NCBI RefSeq assembly: GCF_050947875.1 | Contig: NC_134568.1 | Span: 210,149,845 to 210,213,844 of the forward strand | DNA: 64,000 nucleotides | Direction of reading: 5' to 3' | Source: Dermacentor variabilis | Lineage: Eukaryota > Arthropoda > Arachnida > Ixodida > Ixodidae | Part shown: positions 43,739 through 54,884 of the stretch, in pieces | Layout: each line of letters starts with the position of its first letter | Position numbering within the stretch: the first letter of the stretch is position 1 | Notes under the pieces: generated by a model | Told to the model about the DNA's origin: nothing | Database searches by the model: none | The model's input: the letters and a program-made list of their open reading frames with translations, nothing else | Position numbers and translations under genes: made by a program

Positions 43739-44330
43739 CTACAATGGCTTCACCATATTGTAGCTCATCGGACTTGACCGGAACCATAACACTCGCACGC
43801 GGCGGTATCGTGATGCTGTCGTCCGAAACGCGAAGTGCGGATCTTTGTCCAATGGCGTCGGTCTGTGTTGTTGCCTTTTGTGTCTAGAAAGTGATGCAGC
43901 GCTCGCAGAAGTCAATAATGGCGCCATATATACTCGGAGAAAGTCCATCCCAAGAATTAAATTGCGGGAACACTAGCGTAGAACCAGACAAGTGGCGAGA
44001 AAAGCAGCACCGCGAATTTCTACTCTGGCCGTGCATAAGCCAAGCGGTGCGACGACGTGGCCACCTGCCGTACGAACTGGTGCCCCATTCCAGGGCTACG
44101 TAACTTTTTTCAGAACGCTCGCCAGTTTACCACTAAGAATCGAGTAATCGGCGCCGGTATCTACAAGTGCACTGATTTTTCTGCCGTCGATCAACACAGG
44201 TATGTCCAGTGAAATGTTGTTCGCGGGAACTGGTTCTGGCGTCATCGTGTTTTCGTTGTTCTGCGGTCGGCACGATACGAGGTCTTCAGCGCGTCGAGTA
44301 TCAGCGGCCCCGCCTCGAAGGTCGCTGACG
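43739..44330 (-). pseudogene. Gypsy aspartic protease region
   Basis: The minus strand reads IPVLIDGRKISALVDTGADY at ~44200-44140, with the DTGA catalytic Asp motif, then SILSGKLASVLKKVT and a stop at 44096. A later frame gives the ILGMDFL block at ~43950, as expected of retropepsins. It lies in a different frame from the upstream gag zinc-knuckle frame and overlaps it, as in many gypsy elements where pol is reached by frameshifting. Stops are frequent towards 43340. Confidence 0.75.
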
Positions 44331-45690
44331 TCAGTTTTCACGGCGTGGACTTGATGATCTCTCTTGCGTCGTCCTCGAGGTGGTATCACGAGCAGGGAAA
44401 TATCGCCGCGGTGAGGTTGAGCGTGACTGCCGCTGCGATGTGCCCGGCCTGCGCTGCTGTTCGAGGAATTCTGCGATGTCGGGAGTCCTTTGGCTGAACC
44501 TAGGTCGAGGTGAATCGACAGAAAAACCCCGCCGTCCGAGTCGTCGGTAGGGGCACTCCCGATACACATGACCAGCTTCGCCGCAGTGGTAGCACAGCGG
44601 TCGTCTATCGGGTGCTCGCCAAACATCTGATTTCCTCGCGGGTGTTCGGCGGTCGTCGAAGTACGGTAGCGGAGTTGTCGGAGCGGCTTGCGCCGATTGC
44701 AACGCGACTGGCGACGCAACATAAGTAGGTGCGAAAGCTTGGGCAGGGCTCAGTAATGTTTCTGCGTAAGTCTTGCGCCGGGACTCGCTTGGCAGAGGTG
44801 GTGCTTCATTGCTAGAAAGAGATGCCTGCAGTGCCTGCTGTACTTCGTTGAGTACGACGCTGGCGAGGGAGCTGACTGGAGGTGGCGACGTACCGTGGTG
44901 CTTCTGCAGCTCGTCGCGAACCACTGAACGAATCAGCTCGCAAAGCAGCCTCCGAAGCCTACCGGCGTATCCGGCGTGCAGGCGGCATTTACTTGTCGGT
45001 TGTACATGTTCGCCCGTTGCTGAAGCGTCTTCTCCATCGCGGTGGCTTCGGTGAGGAACTCCGCAACAGTCTTGGGCGTATTCCGAACAAGACCTCCAAA
45101 GAGCTGTTCCTTTACTCCTCTCATCAAATGACGCACCTTCTTCTCTTCCGACGTGCTCGGATCGGCACGCTGAAAGAGGCGCGTCATGTCCTCCGCATAC
45201 ATCGTGACGCTCTCATTAGGCTTTTGAACGCGTGACTGAAGGGCTCGCTCCGCTTTTTCCCGGCGATCGGGGCTGGAGTAAGTCTCCAGTAGCTTGCGCT
45301 GGAACTCAGGCCAGGATGACAGGGCACTTTCGCGATTCGTAAACCACGTGCGAGCACCATCCCAGAGGCTGAAGTAGACGTTCCTGAGTTTGGCGTTGTT
45401 GTCTCACTCGTTAAACGCAGCCATGCGCTCGAACTCCGCCAGCCAGTCTTCCACGTCTTCAAATGTGTCGCCATGAAAAGCCGTCGGCACTTGGGGGTTC
45501 AGCAGCGTTAGGTAAGTCGGTGTCACCCTTTCCGTAGAAGTCGCAGTGGTCGCAGTCGTCACTTTTTCCTGGAGGTTTCCAAATTCTGGGGCTAGGCCTC
45601 GGATTCGCCGGCTTGTGCGGTGAACTGGAGTCAACTTCAATTGTGGGGCGATGTTCTTGCTGCCCAGTGGGGTCTCCTGCATAAGTTGAG
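44331..45690 (-). pseudogene. Gypsy gag with one zinc knuckle (broken)
   Basis: Minus strand: TAFHGDTFEDVEDWLAEFER at ~45480-45420, a TGA at 45406, then in the same frame WDGARTWFTNRESALSSWPE and the capsid-type AEDMTRLFQRADPSTSEEKK to FLTEATAMEKTLQQRAN. After a frameshift near 44930 a 197-codon frame ends at 44331; it holds the knuckle LCYHCGEAGHVYRECPYRR (~44600-44545, C-X2-C-X4-H-X4-C) and a basic Ser/Arg-rich tail. Gag packages the element RNA. The 68-residue spacing across the TGA keeps frame, so that stop is a point change. Confidence 0.85.
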
Positions 45691-45707
45691 CGTACCCAGC
45701 ACCTCCA
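45691..45707 (-). promoter_or_regulatory. Candidate primer-binding site
   Basis: The minus strand TGGAGGTGCTGGGTACG lies six bases inside the 5' LTR. It starts with TGG, as expected for pairing to a tRNA 3' CCA. I could not name the tRNA. Confidence 0.55.
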
Positions 45708-45713
45708 CTAAAT

Positions 45714-45856
45714 TGTCGCGTATACCCTGCTGTAGTATACACGCCGAATGAGAATGCAGGCGTTTGCACTTCACGAAACGTAAGCCTCCACGCGCGAAGC
45801 CGAGACGAACCTCGTTCTCCTCTTCTCAGTCCCCTTGCTGTCCATACCATGTGGCA
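45714..45856 (-). repeat. Gypsy 5' LTR
   Basis: Mate of 40466-40614; on the minus strand it opens TGCCACATGG and closes GTATACGCGACA. It is six bases shorter than its partner. Confidence 0.9.
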
Positions 45857-47703
45857 ATATATCAGTTTCTTTAATTCAATTAATAAGTAGATGCAATTTC
45901 CCCTATGCGGTCCTTCGTGTCTTTGTTGGCTTCTTTTGACATGAGCATGCTATGAGCATGTAGTTCGACATTCTAAAGAGAAAGACAGACGCACGTCTTG
46001 CTCAGGGTTCATACAATAGGCAGGGTGTGAAGAGTGTCTAAAGTAGCTGCTATACTGCAAAAAGAGGCATAAGAAATTAAATCTGAGTCTGGCACAATTT
46101 ACGAGGATGAAAGACAGTGGGGGCCTCCTGTGCCCCTCGAGGCATGCTTTATGAATTTGTGCCTGAGCAGGAAAAGGCGTTTACTACATATTTCAGCTTG
46201 TTGGAACTACACTTGGACGGCTTGCTTGATGCTACAAGCCAGAATAAAATGAACCAGAAATGCAAGCTTCGGCCCAACAGTACAGAGCTATCCAAGTATT
46301 TACGCCGGGTCATGCAAGGTGCCACGTTGGCCAGATGTTTGTAGTATGTTTGACACAACGTAGACACAGTGGCATTCGGCTGGTGTGAGGCCAATGTCAA
46401 TCCACAAGTTAGATGACCGATCCTGGCCCAATCAATCGTTCGTAGGTCACTATACACCGGGCGATGGTTGGGGCGAAGAAGTTATTCCCGTAGTGTTGCT
46501 TCTATCGCGACGCGTACGTCGTCATGCATGCATGATATAGGGACGGCACGACCTGGGACGACGGCGACTTGAGTACGTAAACACGGTTCGTGATGAACGT
46601 TCGCTTTAAGTACAGCGTGCATGAGCTCTCGAACTGGCGAACTTGTTTCTATTTCTAACGCAGCAGCAATAATGTCCGCGCTCTGTTGCACGCCAGCCAT
46701 GTAGCATTTACAAACATTTATCACCTGCACATCGCCGACCTTTTAAATTAAACCATTAATGCAGCTTGCCGCGCTGTGCTTATTTTTGCATAAAGCCGAG
46801 ATGCTTGAAAAATGACCTTTTCGGGACTGTTTCTCGAGTTGCATTCAATTACGTTTAAGAACAGAGAACGAAGGAAAAAAAAAGGCTAGAGCTGCTGTGC
46901 GCGTCGTTCGCAGAGGGAGCGACGAAGGTGTTTTAGAGGCCTTAGTTCCGTTATGCTCCAAAGCAAATTGCGCGCGCTAATGAGATGTGAGATATCTCGA
47001 TATTTTCCAGGTGCCGCGCTGTTTGCGCGAGTTTTTCGTTGCGTCCGCGTTATACCTCGTAACCTGTCACCGACAAAAAATAAAAGAGGGAAAGTGATTG
47101 CCTTATATTGAAGCCATTTTTCACGTCTTCACGAAAAAAAATGTTTGATCAGCTGAAAAATTGCACTGTGGGGACGTTTTCCTTCGGTGTAATTAGCATG
47201 GTCCGTCTTTTTCTTCCCTCACAGAGCAAAGCCTGACGAAACGAACGAGGCGTCATCCGGGTTTCATCTTTTGCCTGGAAAAGCTACCATCCAGCATGCA
47301 AGCGCGCACAAAGCCTTTTAATTACATGATCATAAAATGTCGGTAGCGCTGGCCTCTGTACTCATGGTATAATATCGCTAAGCGCAATGTTCTTCAGAGT
47401 TAACAGAATTTTGAAAAATCGCCTGCGGCATAGCAACAGAGAGACAATTTATTTAAGGAAAAGCACAAAGGGCGGTCTGAGTTGTTATGTTATGGCCTGC
47501 TACTCAATCTGCACATGGCAAGGAGGGAAGGGTGCAAAAACGAGTGATGAAAGAAGATGAAGGTGATGACAGGAAGAAAGGGTGCGCATATACAGCAATC
47601 TCAGAACGCATTTCGTCTTTATAGAGACCGTCTTTATAGGCCTAAACTGTAGTCCAGTGTTCTGATAAATAGTCTAGAACAACACTCGTGGCAGCACTCG
47701 TGG

Positions 47704-47729
47704 CGCGCATGGCTTTGCTGCCATGCGCG
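47704..47729. repeat. Hairpin
   Basis: CGCGCATGG, eight bases, CCATGCGCG. Just before it GCACTCGTGGC occurs twice in tandem. Confidence 0.5.
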
Positions 47730-48417
47730 GTCACGCTAAGGGCCCAGAACTTCCCATAATGTTTGCGTTTGCTTTGCTTATGCTTGCCAACACAGATGTC
47801 AGCGTCTACAGCTCTTGCAAGTAGGTGGGATAGCCGCACGTTTATGCTGCGGTGTCTAAGGCACAGCTCGGGCTGTTCGCACGGCCGATGAAATGTGCGT
47901 GTATATTGTCGAGTAAAGGCGACTTCTAAAGGCGAATTAAATGAAGCATGCTCGATCGCTTGGCTCCGCTTTACTTTAAGTGGGAGTCCAAAAGTCCTGT
48001 CACGGTCAATTTTCTATGGGCGTCTGTAACGATTGTCCGGTCGAGCCCAATAAGATAATATACAGTTTTAGTTTAACGCAAACTAACTTTGCAGAAACCA
48101 AGTTTTAGTATAGCGTGGTAGCGTAGTTTACGTTCGGGACACTATTCAACTAGATATAACTTTCGATACATCGTGCACATAAGTGATTTTTATCCATTCG
48201 CCAAGCTCTGCATGTGCGTCCGAAAACTTCGAGAGGCAGCGAAGTGACAGCCGGGAGCGGTTTGTATTTGTACTTTCCGCGTCTGCAGATCAGCGGCGAA
48301 ATCGGATGCCTGCCGTCCATGACCTCCGAGATGGCCAGATCACCGAGGCCATGTGTCGTCGCGCCTAACTCTCGACTTCACCAATAGCTGTCACTACCAT
48401 CCTGGAAGTTTCTAGCG

Positions 48418-48502
48418 AAAGCCATTTGCAAATTCATTTGCTACGAACGTAGTGGATTCTACAAAAGCAACGCCAGATTCAGTTCAAAGCTGGTGGCCGG
48501 GA
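48418..48502 (+). repeat. Dispersed repeat copy A
   Basis: About 80 bases resemble 51001-51080, sharing CATTTGCTAC, TTCTACAAAAG, AACGCCA and GGTGGCCG in the same order. Family unknown. Confidence 0.6.
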
Positions 48503-49744
48503 CCGTCGCCATGTTTTACGTAGCCTACGTAAGCTACGCAAACGTACACGTGTTTAGGCTTAGCGGAATACAGGGATCAAATTCCACATGCGTAGAATGC
48601 TAAATGACCCGCACCGTTTAGCATAAAATTGATTGCGAAGAACAATCGGGGAATATAAAAGACAGTACGTCAATGGGTGGCGAGAGTGTTCAAATATTTG
48701 TACAGGAAAAATATTGACTCAGTGTAGAGGAAGAGAACTAGGTAGTTTACGAGCAATTAAAAGGACTGAAAATCGGTCAGAATGTGTTGTGAGACGTTGA
48801 TCGAAATGAAATGACTGTGATTTACAGTGATAGAATATAACAAGCTGTTCGCGATTTAAGTAGGAATTATAATTTTAGATTGGCAAAGAAAGTTTCGAAA
48901 CCAATTCAAAGGCGATGCTTGGCGGTGAAATCCGGGTACTTCGGACGTAGTCTGTGAGATTAGTGCACGTAAGTCGGCTGTTATTAATTACAACATAATT
49001 ATTGGTTAAAATTTCAGTTGCTATATTGTTAGACACTTGCGCTTTATTCTATGCTTCGGAAATCAAAAGCGCTCACATGGCCACGGCAGAACGCTGAACT
49101 GCGTATCACGTGTAAAAGCGTCGTTTCGTTTTCGATCGGATTGGTTTCGTTTTGACTGCTTAAGTATCAATGCATTTGGACAGGAAGCCACGAAAACACG
49201 TAGCTATTATCGCAGAAATATTGTTACGCTTCGGAAAACATGAATCGCAGGAACATCCACTTCATAAACAAAATAATACTTTCTCACAGTTACGGCCGCA
49301 CTTGTCTGCCTCCCACTAATGCCGGCGTATAATCGCTATCGCGCTCACCTATACCCGTTTTCCGAATGCTTCCAGTGAACGGCTACATCCTCAATGCAGA
49401 TAAAAAATTTCGATTGAAAATGTTCAACGTAGTTTTCCGCTTTACCATTTCATGATTAGACACTCTTATTAGTAAGCTTTCCATTGCATTAAAATATATA
49501 CGTACCATGAACATTGGTTGTCAGTCCATTTAAGTATGCGACCGGTATATAGTAAGCAACATGGCAATACAGAACGTTCAACGCAAAGCCAGAGAGGCTG
49601 AGCCAATTTCTTGAGTGTCGGTAGTTTAAAAGAGACCGGCTGCGAGTAACTACGCAAGAGTAAAAAACGAAATCAAGAAAGGAACAGTTTATGATACCTC
49701 AAAGCAAAGCTCTTTTCGAAGCGAGTTCGGGATGCCTTAGAACG

Positions 49745-50185
49745 CGTAGTTATAAAGCGAGGTACACCAAGAAAAAGCATGTGGAAGCTACGGTAAAGTT
49801 AGGGAAATAATGGAACATGTTTTACTAAAATGTGAAGATATCTATCTACTCGGCTGTCGGTTTAGGCTCCGCTGGCCTCTTTGAAGCCCTTGGCACCTTG
49901 GCATGCCCTTGGGTTCAGTGATATCAGGATGACAGTAAACATGTCCGGAGAGGTTAATAAAATGCGATTGGAGGTTTGGTAGCAGAAGAGTAGGGAGACC
50001 ACAAACGGAGGCTTACGAAAACAAAGTTCCTTATAATGGTTTCGAAAGTTTGATGCTGTGAATTTTTTGTCTCTTAAAATATAGGTAAAACATTAAGCAA
50101 AATAAAAAGAAGAATTTGGTGGTAAAACCCACCGCCCCGTTTCAAAGGGGACGCTCATAGCATTCATCCATCCATATATCCTTTT
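49745..50185 (+). pseudogene. LINE 3' fragment with (ATCC)-type tail
   Basis: Remnants of a LINE C-terminus are readable: MEHVLLKCEDI-like sequence at ~49810 (the Cys/His end domain) and MRLEVW.QKSRETTNGGLRK at ~49960. A 3' UTR follows with GGTGGTAAAACCCACCGCC and a CATCCATCCATATATCC tail. The 3' end pattern resembles that of the minus-strand LINE at 9.6-12.9 kb. Multiple stops; no RT remains. Confidence 0.6.
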
Positions 50186-50229
50186 TCTCGTTAAGCCTCT
50201 ACGCGTTCTAATTGAGAAGTGATGTCTAA

Positions 50230-50941
50230 GGGCCGATTTACGCTCGAGCCACATGCCGCACCGCCCACCTGAGAATTGCACATGTTTAAAGGGACACTAA
50301 AGTGATAAATGATTTCTTCTGCATCAGTAAATTACCGTTCTACAACACCAAAAACACCACTATTACAGCGATAAGACGTTTGGTAAACCAGAAAAAGCGC
50401 AAGAACGAAATGCGGGTGGCGACGCCTACTTGAGTTCCTGCACCTGGGAGCTGTGACGTCTTGGATTTTGATGGCATCTTCTAGGGCCTACTAATTATAT
50501 ACAGCGGTAAAGTTTGAACTACATTGTGTTCTAAAGGAACCAAATATTAAACATGGCAAGTTTCGGGAATCTATGCAGCCAAGGCGGCCCAAATGCGAAA
50601 ACATACTTTGGAATCCCTGACGTCACGCTGACGTACCGGCGCTGGGATTTCGGCGCGAAATTCAAATACTGATACTTGCACCTTCACTTTCTCATCTAAT
50701 AATCAAACTATTTTTTTAAATGACTGCCTGCATGGTTCTCAAACAATGCTCCATTAGTCTAAACTGATTTATTGTTTCGCTTTAGTATCCCTTTAACACT
50801 GGTGCACAAATTTCGGTTTGCACTGTGTCCGCACATGCAGTGTAAACCAAAATTTGTGCGTCATTGTGCGGTATGTGTAGTTTTTCGCATGACCGCACGT
50901 GTGCGGCAGGCGGGCGGTGCGGCTCGAGCGTAAATTGGCCC
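50230..50941. mobile_element. TAA-flanked MITE (outer), interrupted
   Basis: The left end is GGGCCGATTTACGCTCGAGC and the right end its near-complement ending CGAGCGTAAATTGGCCC. The inverted similarity goes on through CCGCACCGCCCACCTG / CAGGCGGGCGGTGCGG. TAA flanks both sides (50227-50229, 50942-50944), as left by PIF/Harbinger-type transposases. Without the inner element it would be about 205 bp. It encodes no protein. Confidence 0.85.
50286..50796. mobile_element. TTAA-flanked MITE (inner)
   Basis: TTAA at 50286-50289 is followed by AGGGACACTAAAG, and CTTTAGTATCCCT is followed by TTAA at 50793-50796. It lies wholly inside the outer MITE and so inserted later. The interior is non-coding. 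The TTAA duplication suggests piggyBac-type mobilisation. Confidence 0.85.
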
Positions 50942-51000
50942 TAAAACTCCGCAAAGTTATTCATGACATTCTGTCGTCACAGCAGCCTGAGACGAAGCGA

Positions 51001-51080
51001 AAGTCGTTTCAAAGTCATTTGCTACAAACGAAGTAATTCTACAAAAGTAACGCCATATTCAGTCTGAAGCGGGTGGCCGT
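51001..51080 (+). repeat. Dispersed repeat copy B
   Basis: Partner of 48418-48502. It ends just upstream of the fold-back MITE that holds the RTE element. Confidence 0.6.
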
Positions 51081-51213
51081 CCATTGGGCCACCAAAGTCC
51101 TACAGATGTCGAACAAGGGGGGGGGGGTATTCTGTAGGAGTCCAACTAGTGGACTGTCCATTTCTACTGCTGCTGATTGGATGCAGCTATTTCGAGCGAG
51201 ATTCTATAGCACT

Positions 51214-52118
51214 AACGGTAGGGTGGCAGGTCTTGTTGTGAAACTTAATAACAGGTACAAATTGAAGGTCGTACATGTCTACGCCCCTACATCCAGTCAT
51301 GACGACCAGGAAGACGAAAGCTTCTATGAAGACGTGGAGTCAGCGATGGGTAAAGTCAAAATGAAATGCACTATACTGATGGGCGACTTCAATGCCAGGG
51401 TAGGCAAGAAGCAGGCTGGAGACAAGTCAGTGGGGGAATATGGCATAGTCTCTAGGAATAGCAGGGGAGAGTTATTAGTAGAGTTTGCAGAACAGAGTAA
51501 TATGTGGATAATTAATACATTCTTCCGCAAGCGGGATAGCTGAAAGTGGACGTGGAGGAGCCCGAATGGCGAGACTAGAAATAAAATAGGCTTTATACTC
51601 TGCGCTGACCCTGGTATCATACAAGAGGTGCACGTGCTCGGCAAGGTGCGCTACAGTGACCATAGGATGGTAAGAACTCGAATTAGCCTAGACTTGAGGA
51701 GGGAAAGGAAGAAACTGGTACATAAGAAGCCGATCAATGAGTTAGCAGTAAGAGAAAAAAATAGAGGAATTCCAGATCAAGCTACAGGAAGAGAACCTTG
51801 TGTTGAAGATATGAACGACAATCTTATGGGCATCATTAAGGAGTGTGCAATAGAAGGCGGTAGGAACTCCGTTAGACAGGATGCCAGTAAGCTATCACAG
51901 GAGACGAAAGATCTGATCAAGAAACGCCAACGTATGAAAGCATCTAACCCTACAGCTAGAATAGAACTGGCAGAACTTTTTAAGTTAATCAACAAGCGTA
52001 AGACAGCTGACATAAGGAAGTATAATATGGATAGAATTGAACATGGTCTCAGGAACGGAGGAAGCCTAAAAGCAGTGAAGAAGAAACAAGGCATAGCCAA
52101 AAATCAGATGTATGCGTG
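51214..52118 (+). pseudogene. RTE endonuclease and linker
   Basis: The frame reads NGRVAGLVVKLNNRYKLKVV, VYAPTSSHDDQEDESF, TILMGDFNARVGKKQAGD, then NTFFRKRDS and an in-frame TGA at 51541-51543 followed by KWTWRSPNGETRN. The catalytic YSDHRMVRTRI block and a basic linker DLRRERKKLVHKK follow in another frame from 51628, open to 52119. The first part of the nuclease, with its Asn and Glu metal ligands, is absent because the insertion is 5'-truncated. Confidence 0.9.
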
Positions 52119-52119
52119 A

Positions 52120-53770
52120 AGAGACAAAGCCGGCAATATCATTACTAATATGGATGAGATAGTTCAAGTGGCTGAGGAGTTCTATAGAGATTTATGCAGT
52201 ACCAATGGCACCCATGGCAATAATGGAAGAGAGAATAATCTAGAGGAATTTGAAATCCCACAAGTAACGCCGGAAGAAGTAAACAAAGCCTTGGAAGCTA
52301 TGCAAAGGGGGAAGGCAGCTGGGGAGGATCAGGTAACAGGAGATTTGTTGAAGGATGGGGGGCATATTGTTCTAGAAAAACTGGCCACCCTGTATACACA
52401 ATGCCTCACGACTTCGAGAGTACCGGAATCTTGGAAGAGCGCTAACATAATCCTAATCCTTAAGAATGGGGTCGCCACAAAAACTTGAAAAATATAGACC
52501 GATCAGCTTACTGTCCGTCACCGATAAAGTATTTACTAAGGTAATCGCAAATAGAATCAGGAACACCTTAGACTTCTGTCAACCAAAGGACCAGGCAGGA
52601 TCCCGTAAAGGCTACTCAACAATAGACCATATTCACACTATCAATCAGGTGATAGAGAAATGTGCGGATATGACCAACCCTTATATATAGCTTTCATTGG
52701 TTACGAGAAAGCGTTTGATTCAGTCAAAACCTCAGCAGTCATGGAGGCATTACGGAATCAGCGTGTAGACGAGCCGTATGTAAAAATACTGAAAGATATC
52801 TATAGCGGCTCCACAGCCACCGTAGTCCTCCATAAAGAAAGCAACAAAATCCCAGTAAAGAAAGGCGTCAGGCAGGGAGATACGATCTCTCCAATGCTAT
52901 TCACAGCGTGTTTACAGGAGGTATTCAGAGACCTGGATTGGGAAAAATTGGGGTTAATAGTTAATGGAGAATACCTTAGTAACTTGCGATTCGCTGATGA
53001 TATTGCCTTGCATAGTAACTCAGGGGACGAACTGCAATGCATGCTCACTGACCTGGAGAGGCAAAGCAGAAGGGTGGGCCTAAAAATTGATCTGCAGAAA
53101 ACTAAAGTAATGTTCAACAGTCTCGGAAGAGAACAGCAGTGTAGGATAGGTAGCGAGGCACTGGAAGTGGTAAGGGAATACATCTACTTAGGACAGGTAG
53201 TGACCGCGGATCCGGATCATGAGACTGAAATAATTAGAAGAATAAGAATGGGCTGGGGTGTGTTTTTCAGGCATTCTCATATCATGAACAACAGGTCACC
53301 ATTATTCATCAAGAGAAAAGTGTATAACAGCTGTGCCTTACCAGTACTCTCGTACAGGGCAGAAACCGGGAGGCTTACGAAAAGTGTTCTACTTCAATTG
53401 AGGACGACGCAACGAGCTATGGAAAGAAGAATGATGGGTGTAACTTAAGGGATAAAAAAAGATCAGATTGAGTGAGAGAACAAACCGAGTTATGACATCT
53501 TAGTTGAAATCAAGAAAAAGAAATGGGAGGGGGAGCATGGGCAGGACATGTAATGAGGAGAGAAGATAACCGATGGTCATTAAGGGTTACGGACTGGATT
53601 CCAAAGGAAGGGAAGCCTGGCAGGGGGCGGTAGGTGGGCGGATGAGATTAAGAAGTTTGCAGGGACAACATGGCCACATTTAGCACATGACCGGGGTAGT
53701 TGGAGAAGTATGGGAGAGGCCTTCGCCCTGCAGTGGGCGTAACCAGGCTGATGATGATGATGACGATGAT
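52120..53770 (+). pseudogene. RTE reverse transcriptase
   Basis: Blocks: VTPEEVNKALEAMQRGKAAG (52270), VPESWKSANIILILKNG, then a frameshift at ~52470 and EKYRPISLLSVTDKVFTKVI (52487), AGSRKGYSTIDHIHTINQVI. After another shift at ~52665 a 262-codon frame holds YIAFIGYEKAFDSVKTSAVM (first Asp), VRQGDTISPMLFTACLQEVF, LSNLRFADDIALHSNSG (FADD intact), YIYLGQVVTADPDHETEI and a C-terminal remnant to 53448. Further remnants reach the tail. All catalytic residues remain; only frames and stops inactivate it. Confidence 0.9.
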
Positions 53771-53783
53771 GATGATGATGATA
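53750..53783 (+). repeat. (GAT)n tail of RTE element
   Basis: GATGATGATGATGACGATGA and further GAT units close the RTE LINE. Confidence 0.9.
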
Positions 53784-53884
53784 CGAGCGAGGAGCAGATG
53801 AGCGGCCCTAGCCAATCAGCAGCGGCCGAAATGGACAGTCCACTAGGCGTACTCTTACAGAATAACCCCCTCCCCCCAGATGTC

Positions 53885-54884
53885 CGGAACGGGACATTCA
53901 AACGTCCCGAGGGCACATACGTAAAAATCCCGTGGATCATTTTTGGATGTACATGGGATCGTCCCATGCACGCGAATCGACGTTCCTAGAGACGTCCCAC
54001 GAACGTCACAATGGGATATTCGAGCGTCCTAGAGATGAATTATTCTTATTGCATAATCCCGAGTACGTCCTAAGGACTTATTTGTCAGGATGTAGGGCGC
54101 TTGTGGGACATTTGCTTGTGGATTTACGATATCCACAGGGCATCCATATTGATTATAGATGAACATAATAGGGATGTTCCACAGTATGTGCCCTAGCAGT
54201 GCAGCAGTCCTCCTGCATTTTACATACCATTGACAAAGTGAGCTTGACCTGGTTTTGTGTTGGCATATAGGGCAATGGTGAAAAGGAACTGCATGGCTCT
54301 TGAACATCCATCCCAGTGGTCCAATAAGGCGACCAAACATTTTTGTCGCGCAAGAGCTCGAGTACCAGGAGCCAGGGCATGAATACAGCCCACCGCATCT
54401 CAAGGCATGCTAAAGAAGGCTGCAGTGCAGTTAAGCATTCTGCACATAATCCCCTGCTACGGTAAGAAAATACAGCACATAGAACCTGACAAAGATGCAT
54501 TAAATCAAGACATATAGAATAAACTGCAATCAGTCAGGAGAGATGAAAACCACACTTTTTTGAGCTAACAGGAACGTAGCTACAGAACTATGTTCTGCAG
54601 GCTGCTGAATCATTTGACAATCTAATTAAAAGTACAGCATTTATTTCAGCAGTTGCAGGAAGATCACAAGTTAAACTCTCAAATGAACTCGGAAGTTTTG
54701 AGTAAAACATATCAATACAAACAAATAAGGCTCAATAATTTCATCATACAAACTCAGCCATTATAGTATTTGACGCACCATGGCCAGTAAAAGTGTGTAG
54801 GAATTAAACTGTTTAAAAGTGCACTATGGGCAGCAAGAAAATTTAACTCGCAGTGGGGACAATACGGACGTTATCATGAAGCTT
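53885..54884. other. Unassigned DNA with GACGTCC-like words
   Basis: GGGAC, CGTCC and ACGTCCC recur at 53885-54080 without a fixed period. A minus-strand frame of 115 codons (54153-54500) is Cys- and Leu-rich with no domain I recognise; an overlapping 124-codon frame on the same strand argues against either being a gene. Confidence 0.35.

Larger units (their letters stand above)
40466..45856 (-). mobile_element. Ty3/gypsy LTR retrotransposon, full span with both LTRs
   Basis: Two ~145-bp LTRs (40466-40614 and 45714-45856) flank gag, protease, RT, RNase H and integrase on the minus strand, in that order. This order is Ty3/gypsy. It is flanked by ATAT on both sides (40462-40465, 45857-45860). 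The LTRs differ at several sites and by small indels, so the insertion is not recent. No envelope-like ORF is seen between integrase and 3' LTR. Confidence 0.9.
45861..49744. other. Unassigned DNA
   Basis: About 3.9 kb without a supported gene. Short frames exist on both strands, none with a recognisable domain. Contents noted: a 9-bp-stem hairpin at 47704-47729 and part of a dispersed repeat at 48418-48502, shared with 51001-51080. Confidence 0.4.
51201..53783 (+). mobile_element. 5'-truncated RTE LINE with target duplication
   Basis: Endonuclease from its middle, RT, and a GAT-rich 3' tail (53750-53783). The 8-bp direct repeat CGAGCGAG lies at 51193-51200 and directly after the tail at 53784-53791. 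It is the same family as the minus-strand RTE at 5.8-9.6 kb and better preserved. Confidence 0.9.
51111..53876. mobile_element. Small fold-back MITE split by an RTE LINE
   Basis: The left arm (51111-51200) and right arm (53792-53876) are inverted copies: GGTATTCTGTAGGAGTCC and CTAGTGGACTGTCCATTTC at the left, GAAATGGACAGTCCACTAG and ACTCTTACAGAATAACC at the right. They are flanked by the direct repeat CAGATGTC (51103-51110 and 53877-53884), an 8-bp duplication that would fit a hAT-type element. Rejoined, the element would be ~175 bp. The few bases between the left CAGATGTC and the G run leave the left edge slightly uncertain. Confidence 0.7.

Noticed and set aside
54153..54500. 115-codon minus-strand frame as a host gene
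   Set aside because: An overlapping 124-codon frame exists on the same strand, there is no recognisable domain, and the locus adjoins repeats.
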